NCBI RefSeq assembly: GCF_000935355.1 | Contig: NZ_JXZC01000002.1 | Location: 186,001 to 250,000, forward strand | Reading direction: 5' to 3' | From: Rossellomorea aquimaris | GTDB taxonomy: Bacteria; Bacillota; Bacilli; Bacillales; Bacillaceae_B | DNA length: 64,000 nt | Shown here: piece after piece, positions 50,345-60,509 of the stretch | How the letters are laid out: the number at the start of each line of letters is the position of its first letter | Position numbering within the stretch: the stretch's first letter is position 1 | The notes under the pieces: model-generated | What the model was told of the DNA's origin: nothing | What the model saw: the letters and a program-made list of their open reading frames with translations, nothing else | Databases searched by the model: none | Position numbers and translations under genes: made by a program

Positions 50345-52801
50345 CTAAACTCCTGATGGTTTGAAGCCTTTCAGGCGAAGGGCGTTCAGCAACACGGATA
50401 CGGAGCTGAAGCTCATCGCTGCTCCTGCGATCATAGGATTTAGTAAGGGGCCTCCGAACAGATACAGGATTCCCATCGCAATTGGAATACCTAGGATATT
50501 ATAACCAAACGCCCAGAAAAGGTTCTGTTTGATGTTCTTTATGGTCGCTTTACTTAGTTCGACGGCTGTCGGTACGTCCATGAGGTCACTTCTCATCAGA
50601 ACGATGTCCGCTGACTCCATCGCCACATCTGTACCGGAGCCGATGGCAATCCCGATATCAGCTTGCGCAAGGGCGGGTGCATCGTTTATTCCGTCTCCGA
50701 CCATCGCCACTTTCCTGCCCTCTTCCTGAAGCTTCTTGACTTCATTGGCTTTGTCTTCAGGCAGTACTTCACTCAGCACGCGGTCAATTCCGACTTCTCT
50801 CGCAATGGCTTCCGCGGTCCGCTTATTGTCTCCCGTGATCATTGCCACTTGGAGACCCATTCTGTGAAGCTTTTCAATCGCTCTAACGCTTGTTTCTTTC
50901 ACCGTATCGGCCACTGCAATGATGCCTGCGATTTCCTCTTCGATGGCGATGTACATCGGTGTTTTACCCTCGGCAGCGAGCCGGTCCGATACTTCTGCCA
51001 ATTCACCGACTTCGACTCCATTTTCATCCATCAGCTTGCGGTTTCCGAGCAACAGATCGTCTCCGTCTACCGTCACTTCGATTCCCTGGCCCGTAATGGC
51101 ATCAAAAAAGTCAGTCTTGCGGAGGGAAAGTCCTCTTTCCTCTGCCTCCCGGACAATCGCTTCTCCAAGAGGATGCTCAGATCCTTTTTCAGCTGAAGCA
51201 GCAAGAATGAGGAGTTCTTCTTCTGAAATGGATTCTGACGTGACGATATCCGTCACCACCGGCTTTCCTTCTGTGATGGTGCCGGTTTTATCGAATACGA
51301 TGGTTTGGATTTTATGTGTCGTTTCAAGGGCTCCGCCGCTTTTAATCAACACGCCATTTTCCGCACCTTTTCCTGTACCGACCATAATCGCCGTTGGTGT
51401 CGCGAGTCCCAGCGCACAAGGACAGGCGATGACGAGAATCGAAATCGCGATCGTAAAGGCGAAAAGGCCTGATTCCCCTGCTATATACCAGGCGAGACCG
51501 GAAAGAATGGCAAGAACGATGACGATAGGAACAAAATAACCAGAAATGATATCCGCCATTTTGGCGATCGGGGCTTTTGAACCCTGAGCCTCTTCGACCA
51601 GCTTGATGATTTGCGATAATGCCGTATCCTTCCCGACTTTGGTTGCCTCGTATCGGATGGTGCCATTTTTATTAATGCTTGCACCGATGACGCTCGAGCC
51701 ACTCGTTTTCTCAACAGGGATACTCTCCCCTGTCAGCATCGCTTCATCGACAGAGGTCTTTCCTTCAATCACCACTCCATCGACTGGGATTTTTTCACCA
51801 GGCTTTACGATGATGATGTCTCCGACTGCCACTTCTTCCACCGAAATCTCGACTTCTTCTCCATCTCTTACGACAGTCGCTGTTTTAGGGGCGAGCCCCA
51901 TCAGCTTCTTGATGGCTTCAGATGTTTTCCCCTTCGAAAGAGCCTCAAAATATTTCCCCAGTGTAATGAGGGTGAGGATGACGGCTGCCGATTCGAAATA
52001 GAGGTTACCCGCATACCCTTCACTGCCTGCTATGATCATGATGGTAGCGAATAAGCTGTAAAAGAAGGCCGCCCCGGTCCCCAATGCAACCAGTGAATCC
52101 ATGTTGGGATGTCGTTTGACAAGTGTCTTAAACCCTACGCTAAAGAAAGGTCTCCCCATCATCATGACGGGAACGGTGAGAACCAGTTGAAGTAAGGCAA
52201 ATCCAGACGGGTTCATCATCGGATCGATGGCCTCGGGTAGAGGCATCCCGAACATATGCCCCATGGAAACCAGCAGCAGGGGCACTGTGAAGACGGCTGA
52301 AACCCAGAAGCGTTTCCACATCGTCTTGATGTGCTGCTCTTTCTTATCCCTGTCTTCGTCCACTGTATCTTCTGCGTCAGCGTCCTCATGCGCTTCGTAC
52401 CCGGCATCTGAGACCGCTTCCTTGATATCGGACACGGTGACGACGGAAGGATCATACTCTATGACCATTTTCTCTGTCGCCATATTGACATTCGATTCTT
52501 TGACTCCATCAAGCTTTCTTGTGGCCTTTTCCACGGATTGCACACAGGATGCACAGGTCATGCCTGTCACACTGAATGTCTTCTTTTCCATATCGGTGAC
52601 CGCTTTATAGCCTGCGTCATCCACGGCTTTCTTAATGTCTTCAAGTGAGAGTTCGTTTTCATCATAGGTAATATTCAGTTTCTCCGTTGCAAGGTTTACG
52701 CTTGCTTGTTGAACACCAGGTAATTTCTTTGTTGCTTTCTCAACGGCCTGGGAACATGAGGCACAGGTCATCCCTTCGATGCTTACTGTTTTGTCCGTCA
52801 T
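50345..52801 (-). CDS. copA: Copper-translocating P-type ATPase
   Basis: An 818-residue copper exporter. Two N-terminal heavy-metal domains each carry GMTCASC. The membrane CPC motif ([11 protein letters not shown]), the phosphorylation loop DKTGT, the HP motif (SEHPLGEA) and [20 protein letters not shown] are all intact. It pumps Cu(I) out of the cytosol. The ATG at 52799-52801 follows AGGTGG by eight bases; a GTG four codons earlier overlaps that site. It is third in the copY-copZ-copA order and is controlled by CopY. Confidence 0.95.
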   Translation of the reverse strand: MTDKTVSIEGMTCASCSQAVEKATKKLPGVQQASVNLATEKLNITYDENELSLEDIKKAVDDAGYKAVTDMEKKTFSVTGMTCASCVQSVEKATRKLDGVKESNVNMATEKMVIEYDPSVVTVSDIKEAVSDAGYEAHEDADAEDTVDEDRDKKEQHIKTMWKRFWVSAVFTVPLLLVSMGHMFGMPLPEAIDPMMNPSGFALLQLVLTVPVMMMGRPFFSVGFKTLVKRHPNMDSLVALGTGAAFFYSLFATIMIIAGSEGYAGNLYFESAAVILTLITLGKYFEALSKGKTSEAIKKLMGLAPKTATVVRDGEEVEISVEEVAVGDIIIVKPGEKIPVDGVVIEGKTSVDEAMLTGESIPVEKTSGSSVIGASINKNGTIRYEATKVGKDTALSQIIKLVEEAQGSKAPIAKMADIISGYFVPIVIVLAILSGLAWYIAGESGLFAFTIAISILVIACPCALGLATPTAIMVGTGKGAENGVLIKSGGALETTHKIQTIVFDKTGTITEGKPVVTDIVTSESISEEELLILAASAEKGSEHPLGEAIVREAEERGLSLRKTDFFDAITGQGIEVTVDGDDLLLGNRKLMDENGVEVGELAEVSDRLAAEGKTPMYIAIEEEIAGIIAVADTVKETSVRAIEKLHRMGLQVAMITGDNKRTAEAIAREVGIDRVLSEVLPEDKANEVKKLQEEGRKVAMVGDGINDAPALAQADIGIAIGSGTDVAMESADIVLMRSDLMDVPTAVELSKATIKNIKQNLFWAFGYNILGIPIAMGILYLFGGPLLNPMIAGAAMSFSSVSVLLNALRLKGFKPSGV

Positions 52802-52819
52802 TGTGCCAACCACCTTTTA

Positions 52820-53035
52820 TTATTTACTTGGTTGTGTTGCATATCCCGCATCGGAAACGGCTTTACTCAAGCTCTCAGGAGATTGCTTCGATTCATCATA
52901 CTTCACCTTTGCGGCTCCATTTTCGAGATCCACTTTTGCTTTTTCCACTCCATCCAGACCATTCAGGACCGTTTCTACCTTTTTCACACAATTTCCACAT
53001 GTCATTCCAGATACGTTCAATAAAGTTTTTTCCAT
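52820..53035 (-). CDS. copZ: Copper chaperone CopZ
   Basis: A 71-residue heavy-metal-associated domain with GMTCGNC, the Cu(I)-binding CxxC, in the usual beta-alpha-beta fold. It carries copper to CopA and hands it to CopY. The ATG at 53033-53035 follows GAGGAG by ten bases; upstream in-frame ATGs have no ribosome site. Operon position is between copY and copA. Confidence 0.92.
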   Translation of the reverse strand: MEKTLLNVSGMTCGNCVKKVETVLNGLDGVEKAKVDLENGAAKVKYDESKQSPESLSKAVSDAGYATQPSK

Positions 53036-53058
53036 TGTTAAAACACTCCTCGATTTTT

Positions 53059-53520
53059 TTAATGATGGCATTTCATACCGGGATCTTTCTTGCATGTACA
53101 CTGTCCGGGTACGCAATTGCATGCGATCTCATCAACAGCATCCTTTTTCTTCGTTTGTAGAACTTGTTGGAGCAAGGCAATGTCATCATGACTCAGCGTT
53201 GCTTCTTCAATCAAATCGGCAATCGTTTTGCCGACTGCCCTGCTGCATATATGAGTGAATAATCCTGACTTCAGTGTTTTAAGGCTTTCCTCCTCACTGA
53301 CACCTGCCCTGTAGATGAACCGGTTGCCGATTTTCTCGGTTGTCAGCATTCCTTTTTTGACCAGACGCCCAATAAAGGTTTTCGTCGTTGCCGGCTTCCA
53401 CTCTTTCTTTTCCCGCAGAACGGCGCTTATTTCCTTACTGGTCACTTCCTTGAGCGTCCAGACGACTCTCATGACTTCCCATTCAGAATCCGTGATTTCC
53501 GGTTTTTCTTCTTCGGGCAA
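53059..53520 (-). CDS. copY: CopY-type copper-responsive repressor
   Basis: A 153-residue BlaI/MecI-family winged-helix repressor. The DNA-binding part is SEWEVMRVVWTLKEVTSKEI with the recognition segment WKPATTKTFIGRLVKKG. The C-terminus holds CNCVPGQCTC, the CxCxxxxCxC motif that binds zinc when repressing and Cu(I) when released. Translation starts at TTG, six bases after GGGGGG. It is autoregulated through the cop boxes immediately upstream. CsoR is the usual Bacillus copper repressor, so the CopY type is notable. Confidence 0.9.
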   Translation of the reverse strand: MPEEEKPEITDSEWEVMRVVWTLKEVTSKEISAVLREKKEWKPATTKTFIGRLVKKGMLTTEKIGNRFIYRAGVSEEESLKTLKSGLFTHICSRAVGKTIADLIEEATLSHDDIALLQQVLQTKKKDAVDEIACNCVPGQCTCKKDPGMKCHH

Positions 53521-53540
53521 TGATATCCCCCCTATTCGTT

Positions 53541-53580
53541 TACATTTGTAATCGATTTACATTTATAGTTTACAACTGTA
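53541..53580. promoter_or_regulatory. Cop box operators (CopY binding sites)
   Basis: Two perfect TACANNTGTA boxes, TACATTTGTA (53541-53550) and TACAACTGTA (53571-53580), flank an imperfect one (53558-53567). They lie directly upstream of copY. Confidence 0.85.
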
Positions 53581-53704
53581 ATCGTTTTTGGTCAACTGAT
53601 TTGTTTTGTTTTTTTAAAAATGGGCGGTTATTTGACGACTAGATAACATTTTTATTCTGTACCACTTGTTAAATTCTATAAACGTATTTACCTGTTGACC
53701 GTAA

Positions 53705-53740
53705 TAAAAAAGAGATGAACCCAAGGCCATCTCTTTTTTA
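53705..53740. terminator. Terminator-like hairpin
   Basis: AAAAAAGAGATG arms with a T-rich tail on each strand. No gene end is near, so it may be a remnant. Confidence 0.45.
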
Positions 53741-54118
53741 TTATGTAACTGGTGATAATTCGCTTTCTGTGACTCCTCCTGTGGGTGGAGTGAGGTCCAC
53801 CCTGTAGACGTCCATTTCTTCTGCTGAATGAATCTATAGAGAACATAGGGATAAGTGTGATATTTTCGTGACATATACAAAAACTAAATCCTGTCTTGAT
53901 TCTGCCCCGTCAAATCAGTCATTATGCACACATTTTTCATATTTTCCCGTTACACTGGTAATGAAAATCATACATTTCTGGCGACCAATTCTTCGACTCC
54001 CACATCAGAAATCTGAGGGATAAATAGAAAAGGCCGCATTCCCGATCGAACACCATTTGAAAACCATATGGGGAATCGGGGATCAGTGGAAAATTTAATG
54101 AAGAAAGCAGGAGAAACA

Positions 54119-55039
54119 ATGAAACAGATCAAAACATTTTTTCTAGTATCTTTATTAGGCATCATGGTATCTGGCTGCTCTGCATCAGATGAGGAATATT
54201 CCTACGTCAAATCGGAAGATACGACCATCGACCACATCCACGGAATCGGATATCCAAATAATAAAGGAGAATTGGTGATTGCTACTCATGATGGGCTAAT
54301 GAAATACAAAGATTCCACCTGGTACGAAACCAATAGCAATAAACACGATTATATGGGTTTCCAGCCGTATAAAGACGGGTTTTATTCCAGCGGGCACCCG
54401 GAAGAAGGGTCAAAACTAAAAAACCCCCTGGGTTTGGTCAAAAGTACAGATGGCGGCAAGTCATTGGACAAGTTGGCATTCTACGGCGAAACCGACTTTC
54501 ATTATCTCGGTGCAGGTTACCAGTCCAGGGCCATTTATGCGATTAACCAAGAGCCCAATTCGGAGATGGATACAGGGCTTTACCGCTCCATGAATGAGGG
54601 GGGAAATTGGGAAAAGGCCGATATGAATGGGTTTGACTCTACTTCAATCGGAAATATTGCGGTTCACCCTTCAAAGAAAGAGATGCTGGCCATCTCCAGT
54701 AAGGATGGGGTATTTGTATCACAAGATGGCGGAGACTCCTTTACAAAGGTGGAGAACACTCAAACGACAACCAGCATCTACTTAACTGAAAAGGCAGGGC
54801 TTTTCTCCAGTATTGTAGAAGGAAAGATACAATTATATAAGCTGGATCTTGACTCAAACAAAATTCAACCCTCCCCTACTCCAGAACTATCTCAAGACAA
54901 TCCGATCATGTATATCTCATCTAACCCTGAACGCTCTGATGAGTGGACGGTCGTGACCTATAACAATGATATCTACCAAACGACTAATAATGGGGAGACA
55001 TGGGATGAAGTTGTGGATGAAGGAAAGGTTACAAAGTAG
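54119..55039 (+). CDS. F510_1955-like BNR-repeat lipoprotein
   Basis: A 306-residue lipoprotein with lipobox VSGC (Cys20). TIDHIHGIGYPNNKGELVIA opens a beta-propeller of sialidase/BNR-type repeats (STDGGKS, MNEGGNWEK, SQDGGDSFT, TNNGETWDE). It matches the F510_1955 glycosylhydrolase-like family, found beside copper genes in several Bacillales; whether it has enzyme activity is doubtful. The ATG at 54119 follows AGGAG; upstream ATGs have no such site. It lies divergent from copYZA and may respond to copper. Confidence 0.7.
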   Translation: MKQIKTFFLVSLLGIMVSGCSASDEEYSYVKSEDTTIDHIHGIGYPNNKGELVIATHDGLMKYKDSTWYETNSNKHDYMGFQPYKDGFYSSGHPEEGSKLKNPLGLVKSTDGGKSLDKLAFYGETDFHYLGAGYQSRAIYAINQEPNSEMDTGLYRSMNEGGNWEKADMNGFDSTSIGNIAVHPSKKEMLAISSKDGVFVSQDGGDSFTKVENTQTTTSIYLTEKAGLFSSIVEGKIQLYKLDLDSNKIQPSPTPELSQDNPIMYISSNPERSDEWTVVTYNNDIYQTTNNGETWDEVVDEGKVTK

Positions 55040-55050
55040 GATATTTCAAA

Positions 55051-55088
55051 GGGCGTGGAGACCATTCGAATGGTTTCCACTCCTTTTT
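55051..55088 (+). terminator. Intrinsic terminator
   Basis: A 14-bp stem with small mismatches (GTGGAGACCATT with its complement) ends in TTTTT. Confidence 0.85.
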
Positions 55089-55179
55089 ATTTATGCGATT
55101 CTCTTACACTCTTCTGCATAATTGAAGCATCCATCAGCATATTTCTGGCAGTGAGGAGCGAAAGATGGCTCCATCTTTT

Positions 55180-56625
55180 TTAGTAGTTATTCACACAGCC
55201 TGACATACTTTCCTTCGTCGTTTGAGGATGGCAATGAGATTCTGGATCTTCTTCCGGCTCTACTTTCACCACAATCCACTTGTCACGATGAAATTGTACG
55301 GTTAGTACGACGGCTCGAAAAGCAATATCCAGGCCTATGGCTATCCAGACACCAAGCAGCCCCCACTCCAACTGCACACCTAACACATAAACAAGTAACG
55401 TTCGGATAGCCCACATACCGATTCCAGTTAAGTACATCGGAAATTTCGTATTATTCGCTCCTTGAAATGCACCTGTTAAAATAAGGACAACCGCTAGAAA
55501 TGGCTGAAACACTCCTGAGACCTTCAATGCTGTTCCGATGTTCTCAATCACTGCTTTGTCTTCTGTAAATAAACTGCCAGCCGATCCGCCTAAGCTAAAT
55601 AGTAATATCCCGAAGACCGTCATACTTCCTATCGCTAAATACATACACAATTTTGCATATGTTTTCGCATCATCAAATCTTCCGGCTCCCACCTGTTGAC
55701 CAACCAGAATCGTTGCTGCTGTGGCAAATCCAAACCCGATCATGTAAGAAAAGACTTCGATATTACCTGCAATCTGATGGGCTGCGAATACATTTGTCCC
55801 AAGAGCGACAACAAATCCAAAGTAAACAATTTGACCTGCCCTCATGATCAATCGCTCTCCTGCTGCGGGAGTCCCTAGGATGAACAGTTCTTTTAGATGA
55901 ACAGAATCTACTTTCCAATACTCTTTTTTGAACGTTAATGAAGTATTTTTTTGAATAAAACCGAATAGGATAAAGGTTCCCAGAACACGGGCAAGGACAG
56001 TCGCACTTGCTGCTCCGATTATCCCCATTTCAGGTATAAACCAAAACCCAAAGATTAACACATAATCCAGTACCGCATTCACTATGTTGATGACAATACT
56101 CGTTTTCATCGGTGACTTTGTGTCTCCCGCCCCCCTGAGAATGGCACTCAAAACGAACATAAGCGCCATAAATACAGATGGGATCGCAACGATCCTAAAA
56201 TATGTCACCCCCGCATCCAGTACATTATTATCAATCCCCATTAATTTAAGCAATGGCTCTGCAAAGAAGATGGTAATGATTCCTGTGATTAGACCAATTA
56301 CTATCGTAACAATGATCGATTGTTGAGCAATATGTCGGGCTTTCTCTATTTTTTGGGCACCTATAAAGTTAGCAATATATACATTAGCAGCTACGCCAAG
56401 TGCCATGAATAGTGCAAAATAGATGGCAAGTATAGCGTTTGTTACCCCTACAGCCGAAACTTGTATTAATCCCAACTTAGATACAAAGTACGTATCTACA
56501 AAACCTAAAATAGTCTGAAAAAAGTTCTCCACGACTGCGGGCAGTGCGAGTAGAAGAATCAGCTTTACCTTTTTTCCAGTAGTATCTGCTTCATTAACAT
56601 TTTCCCCTTTAATATGTGTTGTCAG
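55180..56625 (-). CDS. MATE-family efflux transporter, probable CTG start
   Basis: A 481-residue multidrug/toxin exporter with about 12 membrane helices. The first helix (LILLLALPAVVENFFQTILG, then FVDTYFVSKLG) and the repeat in the second half (LILTGAFQGANNTKFPMYLT) are MATE hallmarks. The first ATG/GTG (56530-56532) would cut into helix 1 and has no ribosome site. CTG at 56623-56625 is eight bases after GGGAGG and gives a normal N-terminus, so it is chosen. The substrate is unknown. It is monocistronic. Confidence 0.82.
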   Translation of the reverse strand: MTTHIKGENVNEADTTGKKVKLILLLALPAVVENFFQTILGFVDTYFVSKLGLIQVSAVGVTNAILAIYFALFMALGVAANVYIANFIGAQKIEKARHIAQQSIIVTIVIGLITGIITIFFAEPLLKLMGIDNNVLDAGVTYFRIVAIPSVFMALMFVLSAILRGAGDTKSPMKTSIVINIVNAVLDYVLIFGFWFIPEMGIIGAASATVLARVLGTFILFGFIQKNTSLTFKKEYWKVDSVHLKELFILGTPAAGERLIMRAGQIVYFGFVVALGTNVFAAHQIAGNIEVFSYMIGFGFATAATILVGQQVGAGRFDDAKTYAKLCMYLAIGSMTVFGILLFSLGGSAGSLFTEDKAVIENIGTALKVSGVFQPFLAVVLILTGAFQGANNTKFPMYLTGIGMWAIRTLLVYVLGVQLEWGLLGVWIAIGLDIAFRAVVLTVQFHRDKWIVVKVEPEEDPESHCHPQTTKESMSGCVNNY

Positions 56626-56700
56626 TGTCCGTCCCTCCCAGCATCTTTCTATACGACATCTATATCTTTCCCGAAAAATATGAAGAAATTATGCAAACAA

Positions 56701-56730
56701 AAAGACGCTCATATTTAATGATGAGCGCCC
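56701..56730 (-). terminator. Terminator after the gene remnant
   Basis: GGCGCTCAT pairs with ATGAGCGTC, followed by TTTTT on the minus strand. Confidence 0.7.
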
Positions 56731-56740
56731 TCTTGAAGAT

Positions 56741-56866
56741 TCAATATTTTAGTTTGGTTTGTCCCCTATAGACATTCCCATGCCTAAGTCCATCGGGTAA
56801 CGGTTTTAAACGGAAAGTACAGTCCAGATCATTTAAAACAAAAGGTAACTTTTGAGGAAGAGTTTT
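56741..56866 (-). pseudogene. Short 3' gene remnant
   Basis: An open frame of 41 codons (VLNDLDCTFRLKPLPDG, GNVYRGQTKLKY at the end) reaches a stop 11 bases before a terminator. There is no start codon with a ribosome site, and a stop lies just upstream. It looks like the tail of a lost gene. The family is not recognised. Confidence 0.3.
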
Positions 56867-56911
56867 TCAAATTAATATTTAAAGATAATTCCTTCTCACT
56901 AATAATGAACT

Positions 56912-56950
56912 AAAAAAACCATGTTTATGCTAATAAGCAAAAACATGGTT
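56912..56950 (-). terminator. Intrinsic terminator
   Basis: AACCATGTTT pairs with AAACATGGTT with a T run on the minus strand. It may back up the ssrA terminator. Confidence 0.7.
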
Positions 56951-57009
56951 ACACTTACACTTGTATTACAAAGAGGATACATACAGGGATCCTCTTATGA
57001 TTTTATAAA

Positions 57010-57038
57010 ATAAAAACCACCAAATATGTATTTGGTGG
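57010..57038 (-). terminator. ssrA terminator
   Basis: CCACCAAAT pairs with ATTTGGTGG, followed by TTTTTATTTTA; it overlaps the mature 3' end of the tmRNA. Confidence 0.88.
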
Positions 57039-57396
57039 AGACGGTGGGAATCGAACCCACGTCCAGAAACATCGCCACTTAAGCGTCTACGAGCGTAGTC
57101 GATATATTCGCAAGTTCACTGCAGCTTCTGCCTATCGACGGGCGTCCGTGCAGCTAGTCTGATTAGTCTCTTCCTTTGTCCTCAGACGGTGGACTCCGGC
57201 GTAGCCTACTAAGAGTGAGTCCCTTACCCTACCACATAGGCGATGGAGGGAGGAACAGCTAAAGCGCTATTACGCAGCTAAAGCTAAGTTATTGTTAGTT
57301 TTGCCAGTTATTATTGGCTTTGACGTTTTATCGTGGACGATCCCCACGGCTCGCAACCTAAGCTCGAACTATCCCTGTCGAATCCGTAACGTCCCC
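57033..57396 (-). ncRNA. ssrA: tmRNA
   Basis: A 364-nt transfer-messenger RNA that rescues stalled ribosomes together with SmpB. The 5' end reads GGGGACGTTACGGATTCGAC and the 3' end GGTTCGATTCCCACCGTCTCCACCA-like acceptor/T-arm, with CCA encoded. The tag frame (57270-57305) gives GKTNNNLALAA and stop after the tRNA-borne Ala, shorter than the B. subtilis tag. It lies downstream of smpB with its own promoter. Confidence 0.97.
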
Positions 57397-57492
57397 ATGA
57401 TAGAAAGGGAAGAACGGGAAAGAATAAGTTCAGCGTGTAAGTCACTTATTCAATTGTTCTTACAGCCACAAGATTACCTCGCGACATCTACT

Positions 57493-57520
57493 AGTATAAC
57501 AAATCCTGAGATAATTGCAA
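57493..57520 (-). promoter_or_regulatory. ssrA promoter
   Basis: TTGCAA (57515-57520) and TATACT (57493-57498) are 16 bp apart on the minus strand, placing the 5' leader about 90 nt upstream of the mature tmRNA end. That leader would be removed by RNase P. Confidence 0.65.
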
Positions 57521-57546
57521 ATGCCAGATTCCGGAAATCTGTATAG

Positions 57547-58017
57547 TTACATTCCTTTTTGGCGCTGAGCCAGTTCTCTTTGGATAGAGCGGTTGGCTTC
57601 TTTTCGTTTTAAATCTTCACGTTTATCATACTTCTTCTTACCACGGGCAAGGCCGATCAGAAGCTTAGCTACACCATTTTTGATGTATAGCTTTAATGGA
57701 ACGATACTATATCCTGCTTCCTTCGAATCACCGATTAATTTATTGATTTGCTTTTTATGCAGCAGCAGCTTACGTGTTCTGAGAGGTTCGTGATTAAATC
57801 GATTTCCCTGTTCATAAGGACTGATATGCATATTGTGAACGAAAATCTCTCCATTTTGAACACGGGCAAAGGAATCCTTCAAATTCACGCGGCCGCCCCG
57901 GATCGCTTTAATTTCGGTCCCTTGCAGTACTAGACCCGCCTCATATGTTTCTTCTACGGCATAGTCATGACGGGCTTTCTTATTTTGGGCAATGAGCTTG
58001 CCTTCTCCCTTTGGCAT
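57547..58017 (-). CDS. smpB: SsrA-binding protein SmpB
   Basis: A 156-residue tmRNA-binding protein that delivers tmRNA to stalled ribosomes. [29 protein letters not shown] and [20 protein letters not shown] are family landmarks, and the C-terminal basic tail ([20 protein letters not shown]) is the part that occupies the mRNA channel. GAGGGG precedes the ATG by six bases. It lies between rnr and ssrA in the standard Bacillus order. Confidence 0.97.
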   Translation of the reverse strand: MPKGEGKLIAQNKKARHDYAVEETYEAGLVLQGTEIKAIRGGRVNLKDSFARVQNGEIFVHNMHISPYEQGNRFNHEPLRTRKLLLHKKQINKLIGDSKEAGYSIVPLKLYIKNGVAKLLIGLARGKKKYDKREDLKRKEANRSIQRELAQRQKGM

Positions 58018-58093
58018 TGGAATCCCCTCTTTTTCTTTCTAGCGTTTACTGTTTATTATCTCATAACTCCAGGAAAAATTGTACCGAAACACT

Positions 58094-58134
58094 TGGAAAA
58101 GAAGAGGAGCAAAGGATATCCCATGCTCCTGAAC
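58094..58134 (-). terminator. Possible terminator after rnr
   Basis: AGGAGCATGGGATATCC can pair with the following GCTCCT-containing arm, then CTTCTTTTCC. The T run is weak, so read-through into smpB is likely. Confidence 0.45.
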
Positions 58135-58136
58135 CT

Positions 58137-60482
58137 TTATTTCTTCTTTTTACGTTTGCTTCGAGGCGCGTTTTCAAAATGTTTCTTATTCGTCTTTTTC
58201 TTCTTGTTGTTTTTCGGTGGACGCGTTGACCACTCTCCGTCTTTTTTACGGTTTGAGGATCGATTCGATTTAGAGCGGTCTGAAGATTTCCCTTTGTCTG
58301 TTCTGAATGAGCGGACACGGTCTTCGCGCTCCTTACGATTGTTCTTCATGCCTACGATTTCAAAGTCGATGGAACGCTCATCCTTATTGACGCTCACGAC
58401 ACGAACAGTGATCTCATCTCCAATTCGGAATACGTTTGCCGTTCTTTCACCGATCATGGCGAGATGACGTTCATCAAACCGGTAGTAGTCATCGGTCATA
58501 TAACTCACATGAACAAGACCTTCAATCGTGTTAGGTAATTCGACAAACAGTCCGAAGTTCGTAACGGAACTGATGATACCGTCGTATTCCTCTCCCACTT
58601 TGTCTTCCATGTATTCTGCTTTTTTCAGTTCATCGGTTTCACGCTCTGCATCCACTGCACGACGCTCACGACTTGATGTGTGCTCAGCGATGTGGCCCAT
58701 TTGAGCGCCCCATTTTTCACGGGTTGCCTGATCAAGTTTTCCTTCGATCAAATAGGTTCTGATCAAACGGTGGACAATCAAGTCAGGATAACGACGGATC
58801 GGTGATGTGAAATGAGTGTAGAACTCTGTCGCCAGTCCGAAGTGGCCCAGACTTTCAGGGTCATATTTCGCCTGCTGCATGGAACGAAGCATCATCGTTG
58901 ATACAACCATTTCCTCAGGTTCACCCTGTACGTCTTCGACAATCTCCTGAAGGGCACGAGGATGGATGGAATTGGCTGTTCCTTTTACGATTAAACCGAA
59001 ATTGGTAATGAACTCGAAAAAACGCTGAAGCTTATCTTCTTTGGGATCTTCATGGATACGATAGATGAAGGGCACTTCCATCCAGTGGAAATGTTCGGCA
59101 ACCGTTTCATTTGCCACCAGCATGAACTCTTCGATCAGCTTTTCTGCGACCGAACGTTCACGAAGCACCACATCCGTCGGTTCTCCTTCTTCATTGACAA
59201 GCACTTTCGCTTCTTTAAAATCGAAGTCGATGGCTCCACGCTTCATGCGTTTCGTACGAAGAACCTGTGCCAAATCTTCCATTTCCTCGAACATCGGTAC
59301 CAAAGGCTCGTATTTTTTACGAAGTTCTTCATCTTTATCGACAAGGATTTTGTTTACATCTGAATACGTCATTCGTTCTGTCGTTTTTATGACGCTTTGG
59401 AAGATTTCGTGTTTCACGACATCGCCATCAGGTGAAATTTCCATATCACAGGATAAAGTTAATCGATCGACCTTGGGATTAAGTGAGCAGATACCATTCG
59501 ATAATCGGTGAGGGATCATTGGGATGACCCGGTCTACCAAGTATACAGACGTACCTCTATCAAAAGCTTCCTGATCAATCGGAGAGCTTTCTTTTACATA
59601 GTACGTTACGTCCGCAATATGTACCCCAAGCTTATAGTTTCCATTATCAAGCTTTGTTACCGTTACGGCATCATCAAGATCCTTGGCATCAGCACCATCG
59701 ATGGTGACGATTGTCTGATCCCGCAGGTCTTTTCGGTTGGGAATTTCTGATTCGTCTATTTCACTTGGCACATTATTCGCCTGATCCATGACTTCTTCAG
59801 GAAACTCAACGTCAATTCCATGTTTATGGATGATCGAAAGAATATCGACTCCCGGATCATTTTTGTGACCCAGGATTTCAATGACTTCACCCTCTGCACT
59901 CTTGCGCCCTTCAGGATAGGAAGTTAATTTTACGACTACTTTATGTCCTTCCGTTGCACCCATTTGAGCAGATTTCGGGATAAAGATATCACTCGCAAAC
60001 TTCTTATCATCCGGAATGACGAATCCGAAATGTTTACTTTCCGTAAACGTACCAACCATTTGGTCGACACCGCGCTCTACGATTCTCACGACGGTTCCTT
60101 CTCTGCGGGAACCTGAAGAAGAAGTAGACACTCTTACTAACACAATATCACCATGCATGGCGTTATTCGTTTCATTAGGAGGGATGAAGATATCGTCCAT
60201 ACCTGATTCTTCCGGTATCACAAACGCAAATCCTTTTGCATGAGCGGATACTTTCCCTCTTACCAGATTCATTTTGTCGGGCAGGCCATAGCGGTTGCTT
60301 CTAGTGCGAACGACCAACCCTTTCTCTTCCATTACGACAAGAGCTTTTACGAAATCCTTGAAGTTCGTGGACCCTTCTATTCCGAATGCTTCTTCAAGCT
60401 CCTGTACCGTCAATGGCTTGTATGCTTCTTCCTTCATGTAGGAAAGGAGCCTATCCACATGCTCTTTAATATTTTCGTCCAT
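58137..60482 (-). CDS. rnr: Ribonuclease R
   Basis: A 781-residue 3'-5' exoribonuclease. The order is an N-terminal winged helix, two cold-shock domains ([40 protein letters not shown]), the RNB catalytic domain ([16 protein letters not shown] holds the metal-binding Asp residues; [16 protein letters not shown]), an S1 domain ([20 protein letters not shown]) and a Lys/Arg-rich tail. It degrades structured RNA and trims tmRNA-linked messages. AGGAGG is six bases before the ATG. It follows est by 27 bases, so the two form an operon. Confidence 0.97.
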   Translation of the reverse strand: MDENIKEHVDRLLSYMKEEAYKPLTVQELEEAFGIEGSTNFKDFVKALVVMEEKGLVVRTRSNRYGLPDKMNLVRGKVSAHAKGFAFVIPEESGMDDIFIPPNETNNAMHGDIVLVRVSTSSSGSRREGTVVRIVERGVDQMVGTFTESKHFGFVIPDDKKFASDIFIPKSAQMGATEGHKVVVKLTSYPEGRKSAEGEVIEILGHKNDPGVDILSIIHKHGIDVEFPEEVMDQANNVPSEIDESEIPNRKDLRDQTIVTIDGADAKDLDDAVTVTKLDNGNYKLGVHIADVTYYVKESSPIDQEAFDRGTSVYLVDRVIPMIPHRLSNGICSLNPKVDRLTLSCDMEISPDGDVVKHEIFQSVIKTTERMTYSDVNKILVDKDEELRKKYEPLVPMFEEMEDLAQVLRTKRMKRGAIDFDFKEAKVLVNEEGEPTDVVLRERSVAEKLIEEFMLVANETVAEHFHWMEVPFIYRIHEDPKEDKLQRFFEFITNFGLIVKGTANSIHPRALQEIVEDVQGEPEEMVVSTMMLRSMQQAKYDPESLGHFGLATEFYTHFTSPIRRYPDLIVHRLIRTYLIEGKLDQATREKWGAQMGHIAEHTSSRERRAVDAERETDELKKAEYMEDKVGEEYDGIISSVTNFGLFVELPNTIEGLVHVSYMTDDYYRFDERHLAMIGERTANVFRIGDEITVRVVSVNKDERSIDFEIVGMKNNRKEREDRVRSFRTDKGKSSDRSKSNRSSNRKKDGEWSTRPPKNNKKKKTNKKHFENAPRSKRKKKK

Positions 60483-60509
60483 GACAATCCCTCCTGATCA
60501 TCGAATTCA

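Larger units (their letters stand above)
53521..54118. other. 598-bp region between copY and the F510_1955-like gene
   Basis: It holds the copY cop boxes (53541-53580), two hairpins (53705-53740 and 53783-53802) and a one-mismatch cop box TACACTGGTA (53951-53960) towards the lipoprotein gene. A minus-strand ORF at 53614-53880 lacks a ribosome site and looks spurious. Confidence 0.5.
56626..57032. other. Intergenic region between ssrA and the MATE gene
   Basis: It contains a gene remnant (56741-56866), three hairpins (56701-56730, 56912-56950, 56970-56997) and the ssrA terminator. A short RNA downstream of ssrA is possible but not supported by a promoter. Confidence 0.4.

Noticed and set aside
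53614-53880. Minus-strand ORF of 88 codons between copY and the lipoprotein gene
   Set aside because: It has no ribosome binding site, runs through two hairpins, and its composition looks random.
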